From assembly GCA_032173965.1 (NCBI GenBank), contig CM063288.1:18821501-18885500 (forward strand): DNA of 64,000 nucleotides, in the 5' to 3' direction. A model generated the notes under the pieces. The model had not been told where the DNA came from. It did not search any database and saw nothing but the letters and a program-made list of their open reading frames with translations. Shown piece by piece: positions 39,432 to 51,740 of the stretch (position 1 is the stretch's first letter; every line of letters begins with the position of its first letter). The position numbers were made by a program, and so were the translations under genes. The DNA comes from Sitta carolinensis. Taxonomy: Eukaryota > Chordata > Aves > Passeriformes > Sittidae.

Positions 39432-39450
39432 TAAATTAAATTAAATTAAA
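39432..39450. repeat. TTAAA pentanucleotide repeat
   Basis: Three to four units of AATTA/TTAAA in a row, with degenerate copies upstream from about 39421. Confidence 0.8.
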
Positions 39451-42400
39451 CTTCTTGACAATATTTTTTAGTCTTCCAAGACCAAAGACCCCAGAACAGG
39501 GTTTGGTGATCTCTGAACTGTGCCTGAAGGTTTGGTCTGAGCTTTTAACTCTTCTGTCCATTGAAACTATTTGCTCTGTCCTGTCCTGCACCATAATAAA
39601 ATAGTTATATTTTACTACTCATGACAATAAAGATCAGTAGCATTTAGGCCAGTGCCTCTGTCAGGAAGAGGACTGGAGTCAAGAGAATAGCAGAAGAAAA
39701 GAGTGTGAGATTATTCATGTGCTGCAGTCCTGACTCAAACAAACCACATATGCAAAAAGGAAAGTGTCTGATTCAGTCCTATGGGCCCTTCTACTTTTAT
39801 AATTTGGCAGCAAACAACTTTGTGATCCTGATAAACTTGCTTTCAAACTCCTGTCTTGACTGTACTACTCACAGAAGAGAGGAGAAACAAAGCACTGCTT
39901 CTCCCAGTCTTCACACTCTCCAAACTCTCTCTGCACCTCCAGTTCTTCTCCGGTAACATTCACGATGGTATTCCTCTGCTCATCTCTTCCTGTGTAACAC
40001 ACTTCAACACATGATCTCTCACATGTAACCAGGGAGAGGAGATACTTAGCATAAGGAGAATGAAACCAGAGAGTGAGGTATCTTGAAAGTAAGTTTAGGA
40101 CACAATGTGGAACTTTGGACGATGCATCAGGTAGGACACGAGGACCAAAGGAACCAGGAAAGAGGGAGACCTACACTCATATTGCCATTGTAAAGCTCAT
40201 CCAGCTCAAAAGTATATACCAGCAGCATCTGGAAATACAGTTATCTTCTTACCCTACTAATTCTCATTTTACATACTTGTTTATAAATAGCCCATTCAGC
40301 TTTCAGCAGCAGAGCTGTCTGAGATTTGTAATGTGACGTTTCATGAATGCATGAATATTTGAGCTGTAATTATGTTATCCAAACAGGTTTGTTCTACTTT
40401 AATCACAGTATAACTAGATTTCAAAATACATGTCTTTAGAAAGCACTGAGGGGGAAAATAGGTATCAAATAATTTTTTTTAATTGTATACAAAATTTAAA
40501 AAACAGTTGTATAGAGCAGCACATTAGGGTAGGGGAAAAAGGGGAAAATTATATGATTATTTAAAGCACAGAGATTAACTATTTAGAATCCTACCAGAAG
40601 ATAATTAAATTAATAATAGATACTGGTAGTCTCAAATACAAGATAATAAAAGATGTTGCAAAATAAAATTGAATCAAGATAAGTATTTTCTAAAAAAAGT
40701 AAGTCAGCATAATGAGCTAACAATTAAGGAATAAGACCCTCTAAATTTAACAGCAATTTTTAATCAGAGGCTGAAATACCAAATAATATAACTGAGATGG
40801 TTTTGCAGTTAGCAATTGATCTGCTGTATATATGAAAAAATTCCAGGGCAAAAGATATAGCCTGATGCATTAGACTGTAATGAGCAGATTAATTAAATGA
40901 AGTAAGAACTGTACTAAAGCCCATGTATGACAAGGAATTTCCCATCTCAGGCACCTAACTGGTATGCTTAGTTTTCATATCAAGGTACTGTATTTCTGGA
41001 GCACTGATTTTTCATCAGGATGGAATCCATAATGCTACAAAAGTGAAGAGGCAAGGAATCAGCCCTCTTTTTTTCTTATACTAAGGATTATAAAAGGAAT
41101 TAAAAAACATGGAAATTTTAAGCAGAATTAATTGTTCAGTTGAGATAAAAAGATATTAAAAGTACTAAAAATACAGGCTACTTTTTTTTCAACTGACAAA
41201 ACATCAGATGTTATTTATTCTTTCACCCAGCAAATGGAGACCAGTTGTTTAGATGTCAGCTGTTGAAAAAATCATTGTGTGAAAGTTAAAATGCTCACTG
41301 GAAAAGCACAGCTCAATTAAGCATAGTCTGCACAGATCAGTCAGAGAAGGTCATGCTTTACTGACACACAGGAGTACTGTGAAGACGTTACTGCCATGAC
41401 TGATGAAAGGAATCCTGTAGATTTATGATATTCTGATTTGACAATGCCCTTCCCTCAGATATTTATGACTACAGGACAGTGCTAGGACATCGGAAGTAAA
41501 TGAAACTGTTAGTTAAAAATAAGAGCTGGAAGAAATACATTGGAAAGCTTTTTTTTTCAGTGTTTTGGGGAGGAATTATGTAGGTCTAAATCAAACTTAT
41601 AATACACCCATATTATTTGGTTTGGAAGGATGCGGACTCCTTTTAAAGGGCAACTAAATTACAGGGAGATCACACTACCTAAAGGAATCAGTAGATGACC
41701 AAGTTGACTCTGTTATTTAAGATGCTGAATACAGACCTGCTGGACAACCACTTACCATGAAAAAATAATGTATTGTACCATGATGAAACATGAGATCTTT
41801 ATCTAGTTTTTGGAAAAACTCATGTATAAATTAACTGGTGTATACCTACATTCAACAGCTTTCTTAATGCCTGCCTGGAAGATGTGCAAAATTTTCTTCA
41901 TAAATTCTATCAGTCCATTTAATGGAACAAAAAACTTCTTATATAAACTACCCAAAACAACAAGAGCCGGTCTAGTACAGACTCTTAAGAATTCCTGATA
42001 GCAAATAGAAGGTGTCATCTTCTATGAGATACAGCAAGTTTTCAGAGTAATTGCTGAAGAGCTCTATCAGATACACATTAAAAGTTCTTTGTTCTCTGTT
42101 CTTTGTAACTGAAACCTGTGTTATTAAGTTACATTAAAAAATGCTGATTTTTCTCCTAGATGAGAATTGGTATAAAGTAATCAAAATTACAAACAAGACC
42201 ATCAAAGTCAAACTGGGCCAGAGAATCAGAAATTATGAGTGCAAGAGAAGCCTGAAACTAGGATAAGGGATAACTAAGGGCTGGATAAAACATATATATC
42301 CAGAATGACGGATATATCACGATATTCTTAGACTCTATTAAAACTTTCATCTGGGTTTTTTCCCTGAACTTTTCTTCCCCTTGATATGGTCTGAAGGGAA

Positions 42401-45093
42401 TTTTTCATACCTTCGAGAAAAGTGTTTTCTGCAAGGGAGACAGTCTGCTGTTTCTGGTTCCTCTGTTAAAAGTCGCCATGGTCCTCAGAGCTCTCAGCCC
42501 CACTGCACGTACTGTACATGCACAGGGATCCTTCCCCAGAGAACTCAAGACTCCAGACCCCAACATGATTTTCTCTGCTTCACAGCATGTCATGTACAAA
42601 CACTAGCCAGTAGCCTGAACCCTCTACATCTCTGAAAACTGAAATTTGTAGATGGCAAGCTGATCTGACTTGGTTGAAAACAGTGTTGTAGATACCAAAG
42701 GAACTAGAGCAGATGGAGTGACACCCCTATCTGATTATTTCTGAGCAATGGGAAAGGTAGTTCAGGTATGGACAAGCACTGCAGCTCATTATCATTTTAA
42801 CCAAGCCTTCTTTACATAAAGGTTTTAAAACAGAACGATGTTACCATGGAAACTGATTGAAGCAAAGACTTACTGTAAATTCTTTTCTAGACAATGATAA
42901 CAGGACTGACAGGTGGGCTGTAAAAGGAAAACGAGTGTAATACAGAGTAAGGCATGTTGATCTGTTATCCCTTCCTTTAAGTGTTGTCATTTATAGCTCT
43001 ACTTTATCTCTACATTTTCCGTGGTGATATATTGAAAATATTTTAGAAAAAGCTCCCACCTAAATGAACCTTTTATTTTGTCATAATCATATTTGCAAGG
43101 GGATATACATGGAAAGAGAAAAGAGGTAAAGGGCAGGGCACTCCACTTATTTTCCCAAATTATTCTGTCTAACTAGAACTATCAGGGAGGGAGAGCCATC
43201 ACTCAGGAAACACATTTGCATAAAGTGCCCTTTCCCACCAGTGTTTGTATTTTGGTCTTGAAATGTACTCTAGGTACATTTACATCCTAGCACAGCCCGC
43301 CCCTTGTGCACTATGAAAGAAAGCAAAAAGAATTAAGTGATTTCACTGAGGAAATACCCCTTTTCCCTTTCTCATAAATTTAAAAGTACACTTATTTTCT
43401 GTAATTCTATTAAAAATTATTCGTCTCTGTAAATATCTTTCTTAGCCTGACGGATGATGGTAAGAATAAAAGAGATTAGAGCATCAAGCCCTCAAAACAC
43501 AGTGCCAGAGTTTTAAGAAGGGAAATTGAACAGCAAAGCTTGTACCTTTTGGAATAGTTAGCTGACAGCACTGGAAAAGATTTCAGCATATGAATATGCA
43601 AATTTTTTTATTAAATTCTGTGCTGGGTGTTTCTACCTGCTGTGCTTAATTTCAGAATCTTGTGTTAGCATTAGAGAAAAATGTCTTTTCCCATATAATA
43701 TTCTACCAAAAGGAAGGCAGGAGAAAGGGGAAATTCTTGATTTTGTCCTGATACTTTTCTAGCCCAAAGTTTCTTCTTCTTGGTTCTACCTCCCAGCTGG
43801 AGGTATGATTGTACATGCCCTCTTGACACAATCCATAAAGCAATTTTCTTAATTTTCTTCCAAATTTTAAGAGGTTTGCTGTCATCAACACACAGGTCCC
43901 AGTACACTAGAACCACAACAGATAGTCACCTTTTCCAGCTTGTTTGCCTTACAGCTAAAAGTAACAGCAGCAGCTGTTACTGTAAGTAAATACACTTCTG
44001 AAGTAAATATACTTCTCACCTTCAGTCTCTGCCTTTCTCAGCACTGAGGGGGTGGGGACACAACAGATGGTTCCTGCTAAGTAATCACAGATAAAATGGT
44101 ATTTGGTGTATGGCAAAAATTTCCAGGCAAGTAATAATGCTTTTCATTTAATATCATCCCTGTGAAAGACTAGATACTTAATAAAATGTGGCATGCTCTA
44201 AGACAACACATCTTACACATTTAGGTGTATGAAGATGAGACTAGTGGCAGAACTCTCTAATAAATGATGGACAAGCCAATTTTACTTTCATAAGTGAGTT
44301 TTGATGACTGTGTTTATTATTTTTAAAGCTTTTCGGCAATGAGAAAAAGGGAAACATGAATCCTAATTCTACTCTTTTTAAGCTAATTACATCTTTTATT
44401 CTGTCCACTGTACAATATTTGGGTGTCTCCAAGCCACAGAAAGCTGCCAGTCCTGGCTCTGTTCTCAGGCATGCTTGTGCAGAGGTTTGTGCAGTCCTTG
44501 AGACTGGACACTCAAAGACTCCTTGCATTAAAGGTAGAACCATTCGAAGGAAGCCATTTTAAATATTTCTATGCTTTTTGACTTCATTCTGACACAAATC
44601 CTACTGGAAAAGGGTCAAAAAGTAGAGCTGCTGTCCTTCTCAAGCAAATAAATTCTCCATGAACGTAAAAATTATTTAGGAATATGCTTTTAATTCTAGA
44701 AATAGTATCCCAATAGTAAATTAGTGATTTAATAGTGATTCTGTATTCCTTAGCTTAATTCCGTAGTTTAATACAATTGAAATTCCTTGGCACTGTTGTG
44801 CATCCCAAAATTTTAATTATTTTTCTTATCTGGTTATATGACAAAAATGCGTTGTTTCAAATAATCATCATCAGATTCCACAAAGAGGTGTTCATCTTAA
44901 TTAAGGAAGTCAGAGGTTTAGAAATAAGAATGCTGATAATAGCTAAGGTCATAACACAGGACAGTACAATTTTAATTTACAAATTCTCACCTGAAGGCAT
45001 TATTATTCAAAAGCAAAGGCGGGTAAAAGATGCATAAGAGATGGAGGAGGGATTGTTAGGAACTGGAAAAAGCCTAGATATAAGTTCTGTGGG

Positions 45094-45190
45094 AAAAAAC
45101 AACCACAACAAAATGAAACAAAAACCCCACCAATCAAACAAACAAACCACCAGAAATCCCAAAACTAAACACACCACCAAAAACCACCAA
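45094..45190 (+). repeat. A/C-rich low-complexity tract
   Basis: Almost 100 bases composed nearly only of A and C on the plus strand, with words such as CAAACAAACAAACC, ACCCCACC and CCACCAAAAACCACC. It has no fixed period, unlike a microsatellite. Similar tracts occur at 52088-52122 and 56483-56550 and, on the opposite strand, at 54015-54124. The 85-codon plus-strand frame at 45041-45298 and the 75-codon minus-strand frame at 45007-45234 are products of this composition. Confidence 0.85.
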
Positions 45191-45768
45191 AGAGTAATAA
45201 ACCAGAAAACAGAAGAGACAAACCTTAAAGCCACAGTTTACAAAATTGCCATTTGCAATCTAAGGATAATTCTTCCAAGCCTGATCAGAATTCTGTGAAA
45301 ATCACTGAACTTTGCAGAGGTGTCTCAGATAGGCACTTTATAAACTTCAGGACAAGGCCTAAAAGAAATCAGGTCAGTGCTGCAAGTAAACCAGTCTGTG
45401 ACACCTCTAGGCATGAGTCCTCACTCTAAAGGTGTTGTCTGGGCTTCCAGAGGATCACCTTGTATTCAAACACTTGTATTCTCTGTTTCTCATGAGCATG
45501 CATTTTCTCTTGTAAGACACACATTATTTCTACATGTTTATGTTGACACATTTTGTGCAAAAAATTGTGTATAAATAGGTTTGTGCATGGATTTAAGTGG
45601 TTAGCGGTATAAAATTATGTCAGTATTCATATCTGCAAACTAAGTACTTCAGGACTTGACCCCAAGTCTCTGCTCTCTCTCTGTTTCCAAGGAAGACAGG
45701 GAAAAAAGTAATGAAACAAGAAGGCTGTCATTTACATATATGTAACTAACGCATTTTTGTTGATGCAG
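45191..45768. other. Unique sequence, no gene seen
   Basis: Noncoding by inspection, between the A/C-rich tract and the exon candidate. The 65-codon plus frame at 45377-45574 has no family resemblance. Confidence 0.55.
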
Positions 45769-45908
45769 GTTTTTCAATACAGAGTCCACACTGGTTTCAT
45801 ATGTGATGAGGAGACAAGCAAACAGTGGAGAACAGCAGTAGATACAACGCAGATAAGCAAGAAAGAAAAATTAATGACAAAAAGACGGAGCTGCTTCTAA
45901 AAAATCAG
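45769..45908 (+). other. Candidate exon (140 bases) with good splice-site geometry
   Basis: A branch-point-like ACTAAC at 45745-45750 lies 18-20 bases before an AG (45767-45768). The segment ends in CAG immediately followed by GTAAGG (45909-45914), a strong donor. Between them, the frame starting at the first base is open for 43 codons (beginning VFQYRVHTGF, ending KRRSCF) and then meets TAA just before the donor. The pyrimidine tract before the acceptor is only moderate. The peptide resembles no protein I recognise, and an in-frame stop upstream of a splice donor is unusual for a coding exon. A noncoding RNA exon or chance is therefore more likely than a protein-coding exon. Confidence 0.25.
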
Positions 45909-48900
45909 GTAAGGAATTCAGGTGATTCTCCATAAAGGGTAAAATGTACAAAGAATCGTGCCAAGTAGTTTATCCTGCTCTTCCTAGTATTTCTGAGAAT
46001 TCCCTCTATATGTGTCTAGGGCATATGTACACACACAATTCATATACCCTAATAACCCCCACTTACATAATTAATTTAATTTTTGAGCAAAATTGCTGTT
46101 ACCCACAGTGCAAATATTTATTATGCGGGTATCCTACATCTCTTTTAATAAAATCCATTTTCTGTATTTAATTTTATGTCCTTTAAATAAACCATTGTAC
46201 TAATTGCTACAGGAAACTAAGTAGTGGTTTGACAGAGGAATAGAAGTGAGTTGTACTGTGTGTGCTCCTGTTCCTTCCGCACAGCCCCAAGTTCTCAAAC
46301 CTTATAACGTCCTGTCCTCAACCTGATCTCTTGGGGCATTGCAAGCACACTGCAGAAAAGCACCATCTGTTATCACCCACCCCTCCCTTCCTACAGGTAA
46401 CAGGTGGAAACTTCATTTAGAGCTCAGGCACACTTATATTTCCTAAACATGACCAGAGAGGAATAGAAATATATTTACCAAAAAACAAATCTGGATGAAC
46501 AATCCATCCTTTCCTCTTCTGCTCCTCTGCTTTAGAGAAAAGTTGCTGCATCACGTGTAGTGTCACAATGGGAGCATAAATTCGGTGGAGACTGTATAAT
46601 CTCTCTTCCCTAAAACAAACTGGACACTAGGCTAACTGCTTGGTACCTGATGGAACTGTTCATGATAGAAACATTCTATAAACTTTTTAGCAATACTTAC
46701 TTTTAGAATAATCTGAAATTATATTTTTTGCTACAAACAGAAGATGGGAAGAAAACCATAGCTAAACATTACAGAACTATCTACCTAATAGATACCTCTC
46801 TCTTCCCCTCACAAAACTTAAGTTAACCTAAGATGCTGGTATAACGACACACATGAAGTATTAAGAAATGGGTACTTACAGATTTTTGCATTCCTAAGTA
46901 ACACCATCAGCTTATCACACCCATTTAGTATATCCACAAAACAGAAATTCCCTTAGAGTTTGGCCCTATAGAAGTACTTTAACTCATCTACAAAATCCTT
47001 ATTTATGCTAATATTTAGTTTTCATTGAACAGTATCTAATGCTTCCAGACAGCATTTTTCAGAAGACTGACTCCAAACCTATGGAAATTCACAACTGAAA
47101 AAACACATTCTTTGAATTCCCAAGAGCTCTAAAGACATTAAAACATACTGAAATCCTTAGCCAAGCCTCACAAACTATACAAAACTCATTATTACTGTTA
47201 ACATGTGTTCCACAATTCATTCAATGCAATACTCTCTCTGCTCATGATAACTTTTGCAGTTTGGTAGGCCTGCCACACATGGAGACATTCTGCCAGTTCC
47301 TGGGTGTTGCTGATCGAGAGCTGCTGTGTACTTACACAGTATCAGCAAGGCTGCCTCTAATGGGAGATGCAGCATCATACAGCTAGAGTTTCTCTACAAC
47401 ATGCAATATTCATCATTTACAAACTTGGGAATGTCATACTGTAAAAGCTACATGATAAAAGACACTGCATGGTGTTACAGCTGATTCCATTTGCCATATG
47501 GTATGTTATTATTTTGTATTACCTTGGGGAGGGCACTAAAAGTGAAAGAACAGAACACATTCAAGGCATATAGAAAAATGAGAGCAAATTGCATAGTTCT
47601 TAATTATATCAGTAAGGTCTGTAACTGAAATGGAGATGAAACTAAATAGTTGAAAGTGCAATACACCACTTTCCAGCTACTGAAGAGTAATAAACTCTAT
47701 AAGGAATATTTTAACAGGAACAAATTGCCAGCCACAATATGTAGGCCTACAGACAACAGTAAAGCAGATTTGACTCAAAAGTCAGCAAATGCTATGTGCT
47801 GCACATATTCCCGAAATATGATTTTACATTAAAGATAATTTTACATGGGGTATGCTGGAGCAAACATTTAATCAGTAACCTCTACATGAGATTCCATAGG
47901 CATATCTATAATAAAACCAATAAATGAATTATTAAAACAATAAAATGGGAGGGTATTTGCTGAAAACAGTTAAACAATAATAATTGTGTCCCTTTGATAT
48001 CAGGTAAGTGAGCTGTCCCTAAGACTTAAGAAATTTCAAAACAAACAACTCCAAATTTAAAAAGGCTTTCTCTTGACAATATAACAGAATTCACAAGCAG
48101 AATTTTCTGACTGAAACAAAATCCAACCAAGGTTAGATCATTATTTGGGAGCTATTATTCAGTCACCAGTGAAATTTTAAATGAGAAATATTGTGATACC
48201 AAGTACAAGAAACATACAGGCCTGCTGGTTTTAGGAGTAGTCTGGTAGTCTATTGAATAAGACATTTTAAGATCTGTTAAAAGAACAGAATATTTTCCAA
48301 TTATTCATGATAATTGTGCAGTATTTCAGATGACATCTTCAAATCTGTCATCTATTCAAGTGTTCAGTCTGAGCAGCCAAAAAGTAGATTGCTCCATTTA
48401 GCCAGACCTCTAGCAGGATTAAATCAGATAAATTCTAGTAACTCTAAATATCTCCTATTATGGGTTACACACTGTGATTTCCTGTTACTCTTTACCAGCT
48501 ATTAGGAAGATTTATTTATTTTTTTTTAAGTCATTTAAGTGTCTCAGTGTCATCTGAAGAATACGGAAGCTCACAGGAAAGTGAATAGAGGATCATGACT
48601 GTATGGCCCTTGGTAGGTACCAAAACCCACAGGGTGCAGTTCAGCAGTGGCAAGGTTTGCCACTACACTGGTTAGCATCTGTAAATACTTGCTGCCCAGG
48701 AATGGCAGGAGGGGCCAAGCTGTAATTGCTGTGCAAATTACTGCATCCATTTTCATTTCTCCACTAATGATAACACCAACTCATGACACAATCTCTAGTG
48801 TCTTATCAAAATCTATGAAGTTTTCACACATTTTAGTGTGTGTGCCATTCATGCTTCTGTTCCAGCCATAAAAAAGGCTGATGGCAGAAATGACTGATGT

Positions 48901-51359
48901 CACTAAATGAGGGTTATTATTCAGTGAGAGATAAAGAAAGAAAGGGAGGGAGAAAGGGAGGGAAAAGCCAGTTTCATTACTGTACTCACGGGTGTTCTTT
49001 CTTTTCATGTGAGCAAGAATCTTGAATATGAGTTAATTGACAGCTCAACTTTAAAGACAGTGCTGTAAATAGACTTCCTAAATTATCAAATATTTGTCTA
49101 TTATCTTCTTTAAAGGAAATCTGTTTCTTATTACATGAGAGAGTAATATTTGTATATTTTTTTCTTCTAAGAATGAATTTAATTCCATACTAATGAAAGA
49201 TAACTAGTATTTGACAAAATTAGTGTTTACCTTACCCTACTACATTGAGAATTTAAAACTAAATTTTAAATACTTTGATTTCTGCTATTCTGATAAACTC
49301 TGTCACCTTGACAACAAGCATAAATGAATGCATTAGTTATGATAAATTTTCAGTGCAGGAGTTTTAAATTGGGAATGAAAAATAACTTTTTTAAATACGT
49401 AGTAATTTCTTCTGAAAAGATAGAAATGTTTAATTAAATATGGGAAATGGAATGTCAGTATGATTTCTTCAGACTACATCTTACCATAGCATGGTTATTA
49501 CTTCTACTACTATATTTTAGTAAATTTAAAAACTATTCAAGTTTCACACTGACCAACTCAGAAAAACATCAAGGAAACTATAAATGAGAGATTTTGGGAG
49601 TTGAAGTCAAGGAAAGAATCATGTTCCAAAGTTTTCTCAAGATGAAGTTTTTTCTGTTGGTTCAATTCATTTAGGGACTTAATTTTTTTTACTAATTGAT
49701 CACAATAGTACTAGAGTATAATATTATCTTAGACATGTTCACTCTCAATGTCTTCAGGTAGTTTAAGAAAATGCTGGTAGGCCAAGAATTTGCTGTGTCT
49801 CAGAGGAAGAACATTCAATTACATTCAGCAAGAAAATCAGAAATAAGGTATTTTTATCCAGACACAGTTTTTAAGTAAGCAAGGCAGATGAATATCTTAA
49901 GAGTATTTCAGAGAGGACAGAATCTAAAAGATTTAATTTATTCAGGAGTACATTGAACACTATAAAACCATCCTGTCAATTACACACGTTGATTTTAGTG
50001 AAAATGGAGTATTTGAAAATTTGGGAAACTGGTTATGTAAATAATAAACTGGTTATAGAAATAATAACTGGAATAATAAAATTGTTAGTACAGTCAATCT
50101 CTGACTTTCACTTCCAGAGGCACTACTATATGCAATGTTATAAATTCACCTCTATTCAAAAACTTGAAAAATAAGCAACTGCTCTGTGTCTTAGAGGCAC
50201 CTCAGACACAGCTAAATACAGTTTGTGTATATTTTAGGGCTTCTTTTGATATATATAACTCAGTCATCAATTCTCATATGTTTCTTCTAACAAGATATTC
50301 TGATGGCTATTTGCAGTACAATATGAACAGATGTTATACCCTCTCTGCTGATTTGTGTTAGAGTACTTGTATCTTCACTGGATTATGAAGTGTTGAAACC
50401 ATGCATGAACAATAATATAGTAAGGAAAATATTTAGGATTTCAGTGCTTTTTCTAAATGAAATTATTCACAGCATATTGTGGACTGGTACTTCCAAATTC
50501 TTCCTTATTTTGCTTCCTTATTCTGCTTCCAAAATGCTTCTTCATTCTAAATCTGTCTTATTATGCCAGCAAAACCTGACAGACTCTCAAGGTAAACAAC
50601 TGGCAAAGTCTCAAATCCTGATCACTCAGAATGATTTTCTATAGTTCAGGAGAAACCTCAATATCATTTGAGAGTAAGGGCCACAATATGCCCTTAACAG
50701 TTCAGCAATGTTATTTGTTATTTTTAGGGGAAATTTTTGGTAAGCAGATCCCATTTTGCAAGCAAGGCCTTTTAACTGCCATGTCTACACTGTGCAAATG
50801 GCCAATCTACTCACTAGTACTGAACAGCTTCAGTATTATTCATATCCCCTTATTCCCAGAGATGTACATCTGTGGGTTTGATATACTGTGTAGGTTCAAA
50901 GGAAAACAATTATTTGAAGTAAACAACAGAATCTGAAAAATTAACAAGATGAAAGGTATAAAAGTGTTTTCTGAGCAAGAATCTGCCACCCTTGTTTACA
51001 CCCTCATCTCCAAGAACACTACAGCTGATCAAGCTGCATCCTAAATGCAACATTAACTGCTACCCCAGAACAGACTAGTGAACTGAATGCTCAGATGATC
51101 TCTATAATTTCTTATTTTTAAAGCCAGTGCTGCAATAACATCATGCAACAATTATAGTATAAATCATACATAACTGTATAGAAATAAACCTGCACAGCAC
51201 CTAAGCCTCCATCAAAATGCAATAAGGTGTGAAGTTTCTTTTAAACTGGAAAATATGAGACTGAGCAGGATTGAAAATACCCTTCTGTAATTCCCTGCTT
51301 ATCCCAGCTAAAGACCATCTGATTTCTATAAAGTGAGCTAAAACGTAAGAGATATAAAT
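45909..51359. other. Unique AT-rich sequence, no gene seen
   Basis: About 5.4 kb of noncoding DNA. A purine-rich run (GAAAGAAAGGGAGGGAG and similar) lies at about 48932-48966, and an imperfect 20-base tandem repeat at 50026-50077. An isolated CAG/GTAAGT donor-like string sits at 48001-48009 without a convincing partner acceptor. Frames of 101 codons (50631-50936) and shorter carry no motif. Confidence 0.6.
50026..50077. repeat. 20-base tandem repeat, about 2.6 copies
   Basis: AAACTGGTTATGTAAATAAT (50026-50045) is followed at once by a copy with one changed base pair of letters (GTTATAGAAATAAT ending, 50046-50065) and a decayed third unit (AACTGGAATAATAA). It is a small local duplication. Confidence 0.88.
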
Positions 51360-51740
51360 TCCTTTTAGCTGTTTAGAATATTATTTTTTGACATTGCAGA
51401 TGACAGTAAATGTGATTAATGGTTGCTGATAATTGGAGTTTCATTCCAGTGGTTATTGCTTGTCAGTAACAATTAATAGCTCCACAACCCCCCCCATTCA
51501 TTTCACAATATTAAAGAATGATGGCTTGTGGGAATTATGCTAAACTAGCACATTCAATTAGATTTTGAATTTTATAGTATATTGAATAACAGTTTATGGT
51601 TTTATAATAGCAGTGATGGTTTATTGTTGCATGGTAATTGCTCTCATTACATGTATGTATATCTGGAGAATTACAATCTCCCTACTCATTAAAATTGCTC
51701 AATTACATGTTAACATTTCTTTAAAAGTACAGAGCGCTTT
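51360..51740. promoter_or_regulatory. Candidate conserved enhancer-like element, homeodomain-motif dense
   Basis: About 380 bases of complex, non-repetitive sequence carrying many homeodomain-type cores on both strands. Examples are GATTAATGG (51414-51422), TGATAATTGG near 51427, AACAATTAATAGC near 51468, TTCAATTAG near 51553, GGTAATTGC near 51633, and CATTAAAATTGC and CAATTAC near 51687-51706. HOX/CDX-like strings (TTTATAATAG, GGTTTATTG) also occur. Only one short C run (51487-51495) interrupts it. The texture resembles known conserved noncoding enhancers, but I have no alignment and AT-rich sequence yields such cores often. Confidence 0.32.

Larger units (their letters stand above)
33501..45093. 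other. Unique AT-rich sequence, no gene seen
   Basis: About 11.6 kb without a recognisable gene or transposon. It contains short homopolymers (T run at 34103-34115, 16 A at 35215-35230), direct repeats at 36166-36192, 37667-37686 and 38398-38433, and a TTAAA pentamer run near 39432-39450. A GC-richer patch at about 34240-34400 and another at 42460-42560 have no identity I can give. Open frames up to 103 codons (38818-39129) carry no family motifs. Confidence 0.6.
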
